Source: an uncultured Christensenellaceae bacterium
GTDB lineage: Bacteria > Bacillota > Clostridia > Christensenellales > UBA3700
Length of the DNA stretch: 64,000 nucleotides
Reading direction: 5' to 3'
Assembly (NCBI GenBank): GCA_944381325.1
Contig: CALWKS010000003.1
Span: forward strand, 124,001 to 188,000
Shown here piece after piece: positions 8,639 to 18,079 of this stretch (positions within the stretch are counted from its first letter, which is position 1; every line of letters starts with the position of its first letter). The notes beneath the pieces were generated by a model. The model had not been told where the DNA came from, did no database searches, and saw only the letters and a list, made by a program, of their open reading frames with translations. Made by a program: the position numbers and the translations under genes.

Positions 8639-9982
8639 TCAGCAACATTTCAAAGCCTTGAACTGCAACAACGCGTTGCCGTAAGAACTGGCTTCGCTCT
8701 CGCCTACCTCAACGGGTATACCCAGTTCTTTTTGCGTAAGAGAATTGAGAAAAGCGTTGTTTGCTCCTCCGCCGATAACGTAAAGTCTTTTATACTCTGC
8801 GCCCGTAAGAGCCGAAAGTCCTTCGAGCGCCTGTTTATACGCTTTTGCCATTGACTTATAAACGCAAAGTGCAATCTCACCGTCGCTTTCAAGCCTGACG
8901 GAATGCTTTTCAAGCACATACCTTACGATCTTGTCCGCCATATTTCCCGGTTGAACGAAGACGCCGTCGTTTACGTCGATATAAGAGCCTCTGTCTTCTG
9001 CTTTCTTTGCAAGCTCTACTATATCGGGATATGAATAATCCCTGCCTTCTTCTGCCCACTGAGCGCGACACTGCTGAATTATCCACATTCCTATTATGTT
9101 TTTCAAAAAGCGCACTCTGCCGTCCGCGGCAAGCTCATTGGTATATCCGCTTTCGAACGCAGCGCGGGTCATAACGGGTTTTTCTGTAAGCGTACCGAAC
9201 AAAGACCATGTTCCGCTGCTGATATAAAGCGGATTTTCTTCGCATGCGTTCAATGCCGCTACCGCGCAAGCTGTATCGTGTCCCGCAGTAAGGATAACGG
9301 GTATATCGCAATCAATGCCGATGCTCTTCTTTACGTCGTCTTTCAGATATCCGAGAATACTTCCCGTCTGCTTTACTTCAGGGAAAATTTCTGAAGGTAT
9401 GCAGTATTCAGAGAGAAACTCCTTGTCGAAGCCTTTGTCTTTTGTAAAAAATCCGCTGGTTGAAGCGATCGTCGGCTCTGTAGCTTTTTTGCCCGTAAGC
9501 AAATATCCTATGAGCTGAGGCATAAACAGAATGCTGTCGACCTCTGAAAAGTCGAAGCCCTGTCTTTTAAGCGCGATAAGCTGATAAATCGTATTGAAAT
9601 CGTTGTCGGATATGCCTGCTATCCTGAAAAAGGAATATGCTTTATCCTGCAGAGATTTTCTCGTGTCCGTGTTGATTTTATCCCTGTAATGGCGCGGCTT
9701 TCCTATCAACGTTCCGTCCTTTCCGACAATGCCGAAATCCACTCCCCAGGTGTCTATGCCTATGCCGTCTATCCTGCCGCATTCTTGCGTTGCTATTTTT
9801 ATTGCGGTGCAGACTTCTTTAAATATCCTGTCGATATCCCAGTACAGCCCGCCGTTTTCTTCAAGCGCGCCGTTTGAAAATCTGTGAACTTCCTTACCTG
9901 AGATTTTTCCGTCTTCAAAGGTATATACTATTCCTCTGCCTGAACTCGCACCCAGATCGATAGCCAGCACTTTTTTGAGCAT
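8639..9982 (-). CDS. FGGY kinase, RhaB-like, probable L-fuculokinase
   Basis: The 447-residue protein is a sugar kinase of the FGGY family and most resembles rhamnulokinase RhaB. Features are the phosphate-binding AIDLGASSGR at residues 8-17, the substrate-side WGVDFGIV, an NTIYQL segment, HDTACAVAA near the domain boundary, and the C-terminal ADP-site YVIGGGANN. In this operon it follows fucI and a fuculose-phosphate aldolase by 3 bases, so the likely reaction is ATP-dependent phosphorylation of L-fuculose to L-fuculose-1-phosphate. No rhamnose isomerase is present, which argues against a strict rhamnose role, though dual use is possible. The GGTG before the ATG overlaps the stop of the aldolase gene. 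The assignment as kinase is firm; the substrate rests on context. Confidence 0.85.
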   Translation of the reverse strand: MLKKVLAIDLGASSGRGIVYTFEDGKISGKEVHRFSNGALEENGGLYWDIDRIFKEVCTAIKIATQECGRIDGIGIDTWGVDFGIVGKDGTLIGKPRHYRDKINTDTRKSLQDKAYSFFRIAGISDNDFNTIYQLIALKRQGFDFSEVDSILFMPQLIGYLLTGKKATEPTIASTSGFFTKDKGFDKEFLSEYCIPSEIFPEVKQTGSILGYLKDDVKKSIGIDCDIPVILTAGHDTACAVAALNACEENPLYISSGTWSLFGTLTEKPVMTRAAFESGYTNELAADGRVRFLKNIIGMWIIQQCRAQWAEEGRDYSYPDIVELAKKAEDRGSYIDVNDGVFVQPGNMADKIVRYVLEKHSVRLESDGEIALCVYKSMAKAYKQALEGLSALTGAEYKRLYVIGGGANNAFLNSLTQKELGIPVEVGESEASSYGNALLQFKALKCC

Positions 9983-9985
9983 ATT

Positions 9986-11242
9986 TCACCAACCGTTGAA
10001 CGTATCGTTTATTTCGTCTACCTGATCCTGATTGATAGGCTTTATATCGGCAACCGCCTTTGCCATAATTACCGAACGCGCAGAATAATCAAGAACTTCG
10101 AGCCTGTCGAAAGCCTTTGTTATATTCTTTCCTATCGTGATAACGCACTCGTTGTCCACGATAAGCGCAGGCGCAGAAGTCGTCAGCGTTTCAGCGATCT
10201 TTTCATAGTCCTCGACAGCCGTATAAGGCAGACGCGACACATCTTTAAGCATTATGTAGCTTTCAGGGATCAGCCTTGCGTCAAAGTTTACGTTTGCCAC
10301 CGCAAATCCCATTGACGCGGCAGGCATCGAAACAAACACTGCGTTTGCTTCAGGCGTCTTCTCGAATATCTTTATTATCAGATCGAGATATCTGCAGGGC
10401 TTATCCTGAGAGACCGTCCCGCCGCAATATCTTACGATATCCTCTTCAGCTATATCTGCAGGTCCGTCGCAATCTGCGTTGAAAAGTATTCCCTCTCCGT
10501 CTCTTACGGCGAGCGTTCCCCAACCGCTACCTACTAATTGTCCTTTATACGCTCTTCTGATAAAGGCTACCATCTGCTTTACCTTATCCCTGTCTGCTTC
10601 TCCTGCATTGCCGACAGCGTAGCAGGCTGATTTAAGCGGGATTTTTTCCTTTATCTTTTTAGCTCCGCCGAGAGCTTTTGAGTGGAAAAGCGTACGGCAC
10701 AGGTAGTCGAGAGTCTCATACTTAGCCAAAGCGCTCTGCATATCCTTTGCGGCTACCGTAGCGCCGTGATTATCCATCATTACGGTACGGTATCCCTCTG
10801 CAAATCTCTGCATAACTATATCTCCCAGCTTGAGACTGCCGGGAAGCGCGTATTCAGAATCCGCTATTTCTCCGAGAGCGTCCTGATAACAGCGCGCATA
10901 TCCCGAGTCGGGCGCAAGGTTCATGCAGGCATAAGCTACCGCCGCGGGAGCGTGAGCGTGCACGATCGCTCTTACGTCCTTACAGACGCGGTATATATTG
11001 GAATGGAAAGGCAGCTCCATTGAAGGAGCATGCTTCCCTATCCTCGTGCCGTCGGGCAAAACTTCTACGATGTCGTCGACAGTAAGCGAGCCTTTGTCTA
11101 TTCCGCTGGGAGTAATGAATATGTGCCCGTTTTCGTCAATAGCGGAAATATTGCCGCCCGAAGTCGTAGTAAGCGCGTTGGAATAAACGCGGTTCATTGC
11201 CTCGAGGACCTGTTCTTTTACGGATAATTCCTTGATTTTCAT
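9986..11242 (-). CDS. Two-domain class II aldolase, probable L-fuculose-1-phosphate aldolase
   Basis: The 418-residue protein is two class II aldolase/adducin domains in tandem, twice the length of FucA. The first (residues 1-200) keeps the active-site set: E76, the zinc ligands H95 and H97 in VHAHAPA, and H159 in MDNHGAT, closely matching FucA spacing. The second (about 215-418) aligns over its fold but has FVSMPAASMG where VHAHAPA should be, and VDNECV where MDNHGA should be, so it cannot bind zinc and is probably structural or regulatory. The expected reaction is cleavage of L-fuculose-1-phosphate to dihydroxyacetone phosphate and L-lactaldehyde. The gene sits between fucI (6 bases) and the kinase (3 bases). 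No clear Shine-Dalgarno precedes the ATG, so translation probably couples to fucI. Confidence 0.87.
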   Translation of the reverse strand: MKIKELSVKEQVLEAMNRVYSNALTTTSGGNISAIDENGHIFITPSGIDKGSLTVDDIVEVLPDGTRIGKHAPSMELPFHSNIYRVCKDVRAIVHAHAPAAVAYACMNLAPDSGYARCYQDALGEIADSEYALPGSLKLGDIVMQRFAEGYRTVMMDNHGATVAAKDMQSALAKYETLDYLCRTLFHSKALGGAKKIKEKIPLKSACYAVGNAGEADRDKVKQMVAFIRRAYKGQLVGSGWGTLAVRDGEGILFNADCDGPADIAEEDIVRYCGGTVSQDKPCRYLDLIIKIFEKTPEANAVFVSMPAASMGFAVANVNFDARLIPESYIMLKDVSRLPYTAVEDYEKIAETLTTSAPALIVDNECVITIGKNITKAFDRLEVLDYSARSVIMAKAVADIKPINQDQVDEINDTFNGW

Positions 11243-11248
11243 AGTTTT

Positions 11249-13006
11249 TTATTTGTAAAGCGCGCCGTAGTTTGCGCATGCTCTGTAATCAGCGCCCTCT
11301 TTGTCTTCAGTGCCGAAAGCCGTCCATGCGTGAGGTCTGAAGATCTTGTCTTCGTCCACGTTGTGCATGCTTACGGGAATTCTCAGCATAGAAGCGAGTG
11401 TGATTATATCTGCGCCGATATGTCCGTAAGTGAACGCTCCGTGGTTTGCGCCCCAGTTTGCCATAACGGAATATACGTCCTTGAACGCGCCCTTTCCTGT
11501 AAGTCTGGGAGCGAACCAGGTGCTCGGCCATGTGGGGTCTGTTCTGTCCCACAGCGTGTTCTGCACGTCGTCAGGCACGGTTACCGTGTAGCCTTCAGCT
11601 ATCTGAATGACGGGTCCGAGCCCGTCGACCATATTCATTCTCATCATCGTAACGGGGATTTCCGCTTCTGTCTTGAAGTGAGAGCTGAAGCCGCCGCCGC
11701 GGAAATATCCGAGGTTTGCCTGACACCAGTCCGTCTTGGACATACAGCCGTCTATATCGTCCTTATTCATCTGCCACCAGGGTTTCATGCATGCGTTGCC
11801 CTTACCGTCCTTAGCCATGGCAGTGCCGTCAAGCGCCGCCGCGCCGCTGTTGATAAGGTGTATGAAGCCGCCCTTAGCCTTGCCTTCAGGCGTCCAGCCG
11901 GTTACCCTTTTTATAGCTTCGGGAGACCAATATGTACGCACGTCTGCAAAAACGCTTGCCGTCTGATTGAGCAGTTTTTCGAAAAGCATTGACATGCCGT
12001 TGAGCGTGTCGTTTTCGGTAGCGAGAATAAACGGCTCTTTCTTTCCGTTCCAGTCAAAAGAAGTGTTCATCATCGCTTCAGTAAAGTCGCCGTTGGGCAG
12101 CCAGTCCGTCCACATACGCTGTCCCTGGAAACCGCCTAAAATAGCGTTTCTTCCCAGCGCTTCTTCGTGCCAACCTGTTTCGTTGAGTTTGGGATTGCCC
12201 AGCATTATATCCTTTACTATAAGGGTCATCTTGGCGATAAACTCCCACTGCTTATCCTTATCCTCTCTCGACTTGGGGTTTTCGTTGGGATCTTTGCCCT
12301 CTTTGCAGTTTTTCTTTATCCAGGCAAGCTCTTTCTCATACTCTGCCTTGTCGTAAATGCCCAGAGTAATTCTTCTGGTGATCTCGGTCATATCCACCCA
12401 TTCGGCGCGGATGCCGAAATATTTCTGCATAAGGTTGCCGTCGAGGAATGATCCGCCTATGCCCATAGCTACGCTGCCCAAGCCGACGTAAGCCTTGTTT
12501 CTCATACAGCCTACCGCTATAGCCGCGCGGGCAAAACGAAGTATCTTTTCAGCTACGTCATCGGGTATGACTTTGTCGTCCTTGTCCTGCACGTCTTTGC
12601 CGTAAATAGCAAAAGCAGGAAGTCCTCTCTGCGCGTGCACAGCCATCGCCGCCGCAAGATAAACCGCGCCCGGGCGCTCAGTGCCGTTGAGTCCCCAGAT
12701 CGCTTTTACCGTGTACGGATCGAGATCTACCGTCTCGGAGCCGTAACACCAGCAAGGCGTAACGCTGAGAGTGCCGACAACGTTCTGAGTATCGAAATAC
12801 TCTTTGCAACGCGCCGCTTCCGCGCCGCCGCCTATAGTGCCGTCGAACACGACTACCCTGACGGGAGTTCCGTCGGTATAGAAAAGATTTTCTTCAATAA
12901 GTTTTTTTGCTCTCTGAGCCATACCTCTGGTCTGCGCTTCGAGACCTTCGCGTATGCCGCCCCATCTGCCGTCGATTATCGGTCTAATACCAATTGCAGG
13001 TTTCAA
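11249..13006 (-). CDS. fucI: L-fucose isomerase
   Basis: The 585-residue protein matches L-fucose isomerase along its whole length (591 in Escherichia coli) and ends in the typical ANYGALYK. The Mn2+ ligands can be placed: E331 in ATENDTLNG, D355 in FADVR and H522 in GANHGAF. Each is six residues before the E. coli E337, D361 and H528. It converts L-fucose to L-fuculose in the cytoplasm and starts the fucose operon. The start codon is TTG at 13006, supported by GGAGG eight bases upstream; no nearby ATG would keep the conserved N-terminus (PAIGIRPIIDGR). A strong promoter lies at 13056-13084. Related D-arabinose isomerase activity is known in this family. Confidence 0.95.
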   Translation of the reverse strand: MKPAIGIRPIIDGRWGGIREGLEAQTRGMAQRAKKLIEENLFYTDGTPVRVVVFDGTIGGGAEAARCKEYFDTQNVVGTLSVTPCWCYGSETVDLDPYTVKAIWGLNGTERPGAVYLAAAMAVHAQRGLPAFAIYGKDVQDKDDKVIPDDVAEKILRFARAAIAVGCMRNKAYVGLGSVAMGIGGSFLDGNLMQKYFGIRAEWVDMTEITRRITLGIYDKAEYEKELAWIKKNCKEGKDPNENPKSREDKDKQWEFIAKMTLIVKDIMLGNPKLNETGWHEEALGRNAILGGFQGQRMWTDWLPNGDFTEAMMNTSFDWNGKKEPFILATENDTLNGMSMLFEKLLNQTASVFADVRTYWSPEAIKRVTGWTPEGKAKGGFIHLINSGAAALDGTAMAKDGKGNACMKPWWQMNKDDIDGCMSKTDWCQANLGYFRGGGFSSHFKTEAEIPVTMMRMNMVDGLGPVIQIAEGYTVTVPDDVQNTLWDRTDPTWPSTWFAPRLTGKGAFKDVYSVMANWGANHGAFTYGHIGADIITLASMLRIPVSMHNVDEDKIFRPHAWTAFGTEDKEGADYRACANYGALYK

Positions 13007-13036
13007 TGTCTTTACCTCCGTTATCGTTATACGTCA

Positions 13037-13047
13037 ATCGAAACGAT
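13037..13047. promoter_or_regulatory. Possible operator, short palindrome
   Basis: The palindrome ATCG-AAA-CGAT lies between the -10 box and the fucI start codon, where a repressor would block transcription. It resembles LacI-family sites only loosely, and no second copy was found. Confidence 0.25.
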
Positions 13048-13055
13048 ACGACTTA

Positions 13056-13084
13056 ATTGTAATAATTTTACGGTTTTTTGTCAA
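13056..13084 (-). promoter_or_regulatory. Promoter of fucI operon
   Basis: On the minus strand TTGACA and TACAAT are separated by exactly 17 bases. They lie about 50 bases upstream of the TTG start of fucI. Confidence 0.75.
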
Positions 13085-13208
13085 TACGTATTCTCTCTGT
13101 ATTTATACGTTAAATTGCTTTTATCAGCTTATGATCAGTAAATCGCTAATACCGAAAAGTGTGTTTAATGAGCCTCTTTTTCAACTTTAAAACACGTTAA
13201 ATCATAAT

Positions 13209-13244
13209 AAAACCTCGAAAGGTCCGGCATTTTCACCGGACCTT
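13209..13244 (-). terminator. Terminator of the surface-protein/ABC operon
   Basis: A 9-bp perfect stem (AAGGTCCGG with CCGGACCTT, 8-base loop) lies about 60 bases after the stop at 13303. It is followed on the minus strand by a modest TTTTATT tract. Confidence 0.65.
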
Positions 13245-13302
13245 ATAAGCTATTTAATCTACGCGGATAAATATTTTATGATTCAGTGAGTTCGCGTTTA
13301 AA

Positions 13303-16300
13303 TTATCTTACAGGCAACACACCGTCATACGCTGTGCCGTTGCCGTAAGCCGCAAGCTGTGCGTCAAAAGAGTTGTCGCTCTCTGAAGAATAAAGCGAGA
13401 ATACAAAATCCTGATTTCCTGCGGCAAGCGGCAGATATTCACCCTGCTGTTTTATATCGGGATCAGAAGAAGTTCTTAATACAGAAATATTTATCTTATA
13501 ATCTGTAAAGTCCTTATACTCCTCGTCGAGAGCGGACATATCCAGCATAGTGTAGTTCTTTCCTCCGCCGTATCTGACGATCGCACTGTTGATATATTGC
13601 TCTCCGTCCTGATAACAGAAAATGTTATCGTAAGAATGATTTCCCTCAGCCTGAGCCGCTTCTACGACTGTCTCTATCATCTTGCGTATATCCATTACGA
13701 AAGAGTCGAATATGCCGCCTGAGAACACTTCCACAAGCTGTGAACTGTCTATGTTTTCAACCGATTTCCAGTCGTAAAATCTCACGTCTCCCTCAAGTCT
13801 TACTATACAACCGAACGAAGTTCCTCCCACGCCCCAGTTCTTGGCAAAGTCGTATTCGCTGACCTTTTCACCGTTCAGCACGCTTCCTGAAAAATTCGTT
13901 TCCATTCCGAGTGCAAAAAGTCCGCTCTTTTCAAGCACGCTGTTTCTGACAGTAAGATCTGTCATCACGTACTTGTTATAGAAGTATTCGTCATCCGAAA
14001 GATCATCGAAAGGCGAATAAACGCTTCCGTCTGACTTGACAAGATCGGGCTCGTCTCCGTTAGCCAAAGAAGACTTGAGTGCCCTGTTCGCACCTGTTTT
14101 TATGAGAAATTCTCTTGCCTGAGATATGATGCAACCGTCAATATTTACTATTATCCTGTCCTTATCCGCAATGTCTGTACCGTCAAGATAAGTGCGGATA
14201 AAGTCTCCGCCGTCTCTGTTTCCGCCGTAAACGCGTACGCAGGTCTTTCCGTTCTTAATACGGCAATTCAGTATGTTGCAATCTGCATTCACGTCAAGCA
14301 CCGTACCCGCTGTATTCAGCTTTGCGAGATCAATGCCGTCCTCTCCTGTTATGACCGAGTCTGAGCATCCCAGCAATGTAAGATTGCTGAGCGTAACCCC
14401 GTCAGTGCGGACAAGGAAAGCTATATTGTCCTGCGCTGAAACCTTCATAGCAAGGCTCTTATCCGCATATACGCCCACAAGCGGCAGAGCTCCCTTGAAA
14501 AGCAGAGGAACTCCCGTTGCGTCTGCCGCCATCGTAAATTTCTCTGCGTTTACTGAATAGCCGTTGCCGTAAACGTCGTTTTTGAATTCCGCCACATAGC
14601 GCACAGTGGTATCCATACCTGAATTTTTCAGGAACTCGGTATTATACGTACTGGTCATTGTGCCCATCATCGAGTTGAGCTTTTCAACAGAATAAGCGTT
14701 TCCCGACGAATCCGTTCCAAGCACTATGTCTGCGTTGACAACAAGAGGTCTTCCCTCTTCGGACACAGCAAAGAAGCCGTCGCTGTCAGTAACGCTTACG
14801 CCGTTTTTTACCGCAGTAAAAGTATATTTCGCAGCTATATTTACGCCGTAACTCGCACAGCCTTTCCATACTGCAGTCAGAGTTACTTCGCCTGTAGACA
14901 ATATATTGAGTCTGACTTTGCCGCCCGAAACGCTTACGCTTGCCACCTTGTCATCCGAGATTGCAAAATCAAAGTCTTCTGCGCTGATATTACTGCCGCC
15001 TGCCACGTAAGGCTTAAAATCGAACACATAGTCTGAAGGCGAGATTTTTGCGTCCTTAAAAGCATATTCTGCAATAGCGGTCTGTTTTGCAAGTCCTTCG
15101 CCTTGTCTGTCTGCAAAACTTACGCCTGAAGCCAGATTAACTACTCTAGCGTAAACGTCTTTTGACGAAACGCTCTTTCCATTTCTGAACGCTTCGCATG
15201 TAAGAACGAACGTTTCGCCTGCAGCTCCGCCGTCAACTTCACAGACAGAGCCGTAAACATCCTTTATTACCGCGCCGCCGCCTGCAATAGTCCAGACGTA
15301 TTCCACGTCGTCTGCAATGACGGAGGAAACGGCATAAAACTTAACGCTGCTTCCTGCGATAACCGTTATGTTTTCACCTGTCTGCACAGGCAGATCGCTT
15401 CTGAGAGTATATGAAAACTCTCCTACGGCTATATTGAATTTCTGTTCTCTGCCTGCCGAAGAAATATTTATTTCAAGCTGAGACGGCGCGCCTTGAGCAA
15501 CAACGAAAGACATCCTGTACTTTCCGCTTTCAATCGTCTCAACCGTATAATCTTCGATAAACACCGCATCAGCGCCTGAAATCACAGGTTCCTGAGCGCA
15601 CGATACAAAACACTCGCCTTTTCTCAAAACCGAATCAACCGAAACGGTATAATCGTCGTATCCGTTCACGAGAATTCCTGAAGAATTCGCAAGTTTGCTC
15701 ACGCTGAGGGTTGCCTGTCTTGAAAGTTTTCCGCCTTTTCCGTCCGAGACAGAAAATTCAAGGACGCAACTTCCGTCAAAAGGCAGAGAAACCGTTCTCG
15801 AGCCTTCGTCTATCACGGCAAAGCCCTGAAGACATTTCATCTCTGTTTTTTCACCTGTTGCAGGCACAAGTCCTGAAGAATAAGAATAAATGCCTGTGGT
15901 TAAATCGGCAACATATCCGTCGCCGTCTTTAACAAGCAGATTTTCGCCTTCGGCATTCTGCCCTTCATACAGAGACGGGATTATGTCAAGAGCGTGAGAA
16001 GAGCCGACAACGACCGTCATGCTGTCTGTATATCCGCCGTCAAAAGACTTTGCGACGATTTTTGCAGATCCTGTCGAATTCACGCTGATCACACCGTCAT
16101 CACTGACGGCAACATCGGCAAAATCGCTGCCCTCCACCTCTTCAACTGCAAACGAGTATTTTTTGTTGGCCGCATTTGTAGGATAGACGGCAACTTCAAG
16201 TTTATAGTCGTCTTTATACGCAGACAAATCAATATATAAAGTCTTTGAATCCAGATCGTTTTTTATCTCGATTCCGTTTACGGGAATCTGTACGTTGAGA

Positions 16301-16383
16301 CTTCCGACCTCCGCAATCGAAAACACTGTGAGAAGGAAAAGGAGCGGCACGACCAATATAAGAGCAATGATCATCTTTTTCAT
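13303..16383 (-). CDS. Large secreted Ig-like / beta-helix protein
   Basis: The 1026-residue product has a signal peptide (residues 3-24). A Big2-like Ig domain follows at about 30-125 (VAVSDDGVISVNSTG, AKIVAKSFDGG), then further beta-sandwich segments. The C-terminal part, from about 540 to 850, looks like a right-handed beta-helix or polymorphic-repeat fold (VYGNGYSVNAEKF, CNILNCRIKNG, IVNIDGCIISQ). No catalytic residues can be assigned. Its ATG follows the permease stop by one base, and the GGAGGG site lies inside the permease's last codons, so the two are co-translated. Operon position suggests it is exported by, or works with, the adjacent ABC-2 system; that is inference. No sorting signal (LPXTG) or lipobox is seen. 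Confidence 0.82.
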   Translation of the reverse strand: MKKMIIALILVVPLLFLLTVFSIAEVGSLNVQIPVNGIEIKNDLDSKTLYIDLSAYKDDYKLEVAVYPTNAANKKYSFAVEEVEGSDFADVAVSDDGVISVNSTGSAKIVAKSFDGGYTDSMTVVVGSSHALDIIPSLYEGQNAEGENLLVKDGDGYVADLTTGIYSYSSGLVPATGEKTEMKCLQGFAVIDEGSRTVSLPFDGSCVLEFSVSDGKGGKLSRQATLSVSKLANSSGILVNGYDDYTVSVDSVLRKGECFVSCAQEPVISGADAVFIEDYTVETIESGKYRMSFVVAQGAPSQLEINISSAGREQKFNIAVGEFSYTLRSDLPVQTGENITVIAGSSVKFYAVSSVIADDVEYVWTIAGGGAVIKDVYGSVCEVDGGAAGETFVLTCEAFRNGKSVSSKDVYARVVNLASGVSFADRQGEGLAKQTAIAEYAFKDAKISPSDYVFDFKPYVAGGSNISAEDFDFAISDDKVASVSVSGGKVRLNILSTGEVTLTAVWKGCASYGVNIAAKYTFTAVKNGVSVTDSDGFFAVSEEGRPLVVNADIVLGTDSSGNAYSVEKLNSMMGTMTSTYNTEFLKNSGMDTTVRYVAEFKNDVYGNGYSVNAEKFTMAADATGVPLLFKGALPLVGVYADKSLAMKVSAQDNIAFLVRTDGVTLSNLTLLGCSDSVITGEDGIDLAKLNTAGTVLDVNADCNILNCRIKNGKTCVRVYGGNRDGGDFIRTYLDGTDIADKDRIIVNIDGCIISQAREFLIKTGANRALKSSLANGDEPDLVKSDGSVYSPFDDLSDDEYFYNKYVMTDLTVRNSVLEKSGLFALGMETNFSGSVLNGEKVSEYDFAKNWGVGGTSFGCIVRLEGDVRFYDWKSVENIDSSQLVEVFSGGIFDSFVMDIRKMIETVVEAAQAEGNHSYDNIFCYQDGEQYINSAIVRYGGGKNYTMLDMSALDEEYKDFTDYKINISVLRTSSDPDIKQQGEYLPLAAGNQDFVFSLYSSESDNSFDAQLAAYGNGTAYDGVLPVR

Positions 16384-16384
16384 A

Positions 16385-18079
16385 TCAATACCCTCCTGAA
16401 AATTCGTAATACTTTGTCGCCAGTTTTCTGACCAGATAAATATAGAAAAATACGCAGGAGAGTATCGCCGCGACCAAGGATACAGACCAGGTAACGTTTT
16501 CTATTTTCATGCCTTTCAGGTTTCCCTGCACGTTGAGATACAACAGCGCGCCGCCGCAGATGATGATAGACAAAAATCCTATCACAATGATCTGGCTTAT
16601 TAAATCTGACGACTGAGAGATTTCCCCTCCGTCGCTGTCTGAAAAACGCGCGAATTTCATATCCGCCCTTGTAGCGTAGCATATCTGAGAAAACGCGAAA
16701 AGCACGCCTGTTACGGCAAGAAGCACAGCTTCTCCCACATTTACAAAACCGCCCGCACCCACGAGCACGGCATTTAAAAGGTTGCTGAGCACTGTAGTGA
16801 ACAAACAAAGCGCTATCTTTGAAAACACCACCTGCTTAGCACTTACCGGCATCGCCTTCACGCAGTAAAACATCATACCGTCTCTGCTTATATTCGTCGC
16901 GCAGAACGTATTGGTTATCGCGCCGAAAAGCATTGTCAGAATAAGCGCAAGTTCAAGCGACGTATCCACGCCGACGAGCGTTTTCACCATATTGTCCCCC
17001 AATGACAAGCAGAAAAATACCATAAGCGGCATAATAAGCGCTACTGAAAAATACGAGAACATATACGATGAAGTGCGGAACACAATGATAAATTCTTTTT
17101 TTATCAGTGCCGTGAAAGGACTGCGGCGCTTTGGAAACGCTTTCTTTTTGCGCTCAAAATCCGATCTTCCCTGCGTTTTGCTCTGCATAGCCTTTCTGAA
17201 CAAAAGCTTTATCATCAGCACTGCAAACCCTGCGCATACCAGGGCAATCGCAAGCGAAATCAGTCCGTTTACAAGCGTATCCCTTCCCAAGACGAAACCT
17301 GCGACAAATCTGGCAGGCACGGTAAAGCTTACGCCTTCTGCAATACTGTTCATGACTTTCTCTGTGAAGAAATAACGCAGGTCGTCTTTTAGCAAGATCT
17401 GCTTTACTGCATTAAGTACGAAATAATATGCGGTAAACCCTCCTGCGAGCATAACCGTTACGCAAACGAAAGACAGAACAAAACGGTTCTTAAAAAACTC
17501 CAATACTTTTCTCATAGGAAGCACTATGAGCGAAGCAACCGATATCGACAAAAACGGCCAGAAAACCGTCGTAAGCAATGTTGCGACATAATACCATGCC
17601 CCGGCATGAATTGACGGAGCAAGCGATATGTTGACTGTAAAAACGAATATTATCGAAACTATCAGCTGCTTGAGATAAATAGAAATAAGCCTTGACAAAA
17701 ACAGCGTTGAACCGTTTATCGGCATTGCCGAAAACAGCATATTCTCGTCGTTATGAAAAAGAGTATGGTTTATCTGCCCCACTGCGCCGATCACCGTTAG
17801 CAGGAAAACGACCTCGTACAGCACGGTGAGCATTTCGTATGCGCGTGCGGATATATCCTGCACCCCGTACAGTTTGATATCAAGATAGACTCCGCTGAAG
17901 CGCACGAACATGAATACGAAAGTAGCAGTAAAACAAATATAGATCGCTATTTTCAGTATCAGTCCGAGATAATCGAATTTCTTATCTTTAAACCCGCTGA
18001 AAGTCTCTTTCGCCTGTTTCTTAAGCAAAACCCGAAGCGTTGCGATATCAGGGGCGCTGTCTTTAAACTTATTGTTCAT
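16385..18079 (-). CDS. ABC-2 type exporter permease
   Basis: The 564-residue protein is a polytopic membrane protein with roughly ten to twelve hydrophobic spans in two halves, joined by a basic loop around residues 300-325 (KTQGRSDFERKKKAFPKRRS). This is the size and layout of one-piece ABC exporter membrane subunits. It overlaps the ATPase gene by 11 bases at its 5' end and abuts the beta-helix protein gene, so it belongs to the same operon and is the membrane partner of that ATPase. The substrate is unknown; the two flanking giant surface proteins are the obvious functional company. Confidence 0.85.
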   Translation of the reverse strand: MNNKFKDSAPDIATLRVLLKKQAKETFSGFKDKKFDYLGLILKIAIYICFTATFVFMFVRFSGVYLDIKLYGVQDISARAYEMLTVLYEVVFLLTVIGAVGQINHTLFHNDENMLFSAMPINGSTLFLSRLISIYLKQLIVSIIFVFTVNISLAPSIHAGAWYYVATLLTTVFWPFLSISVASLIVLPMRKVLEFFKNRFVLSFVCVTVMLAGGFTAYYFVLNAVKQILLKDDLRYFFTEKVMNSIAEGVSFTVPARFVAGFVLGRDTLVNGLISLAIALVCAGFAVLMIKLLFRKAMQSKTQGRSDFERKKKAFPKRRSPFTALIKKEFIIVFRTSSYMFSYFSVALIMPLMVFFCLSLGDNMVKTLVGVDTSLELALILTMLFGAITNTFCATNISRDGMMFYCVKAMPVSAKQVVFSKIALCLFTTVLSNLLNAVLVGAGGFVNVGEAVLLAVTGVLFAFSQICYATRADMKFARFSDSDGGEISQSSDLISQIIVIGFLSIIICGGALLYLNVQGNLKGMKIENVTWSVSLVAAILSCVFFYIYLVRKLATKYYEFSGGY

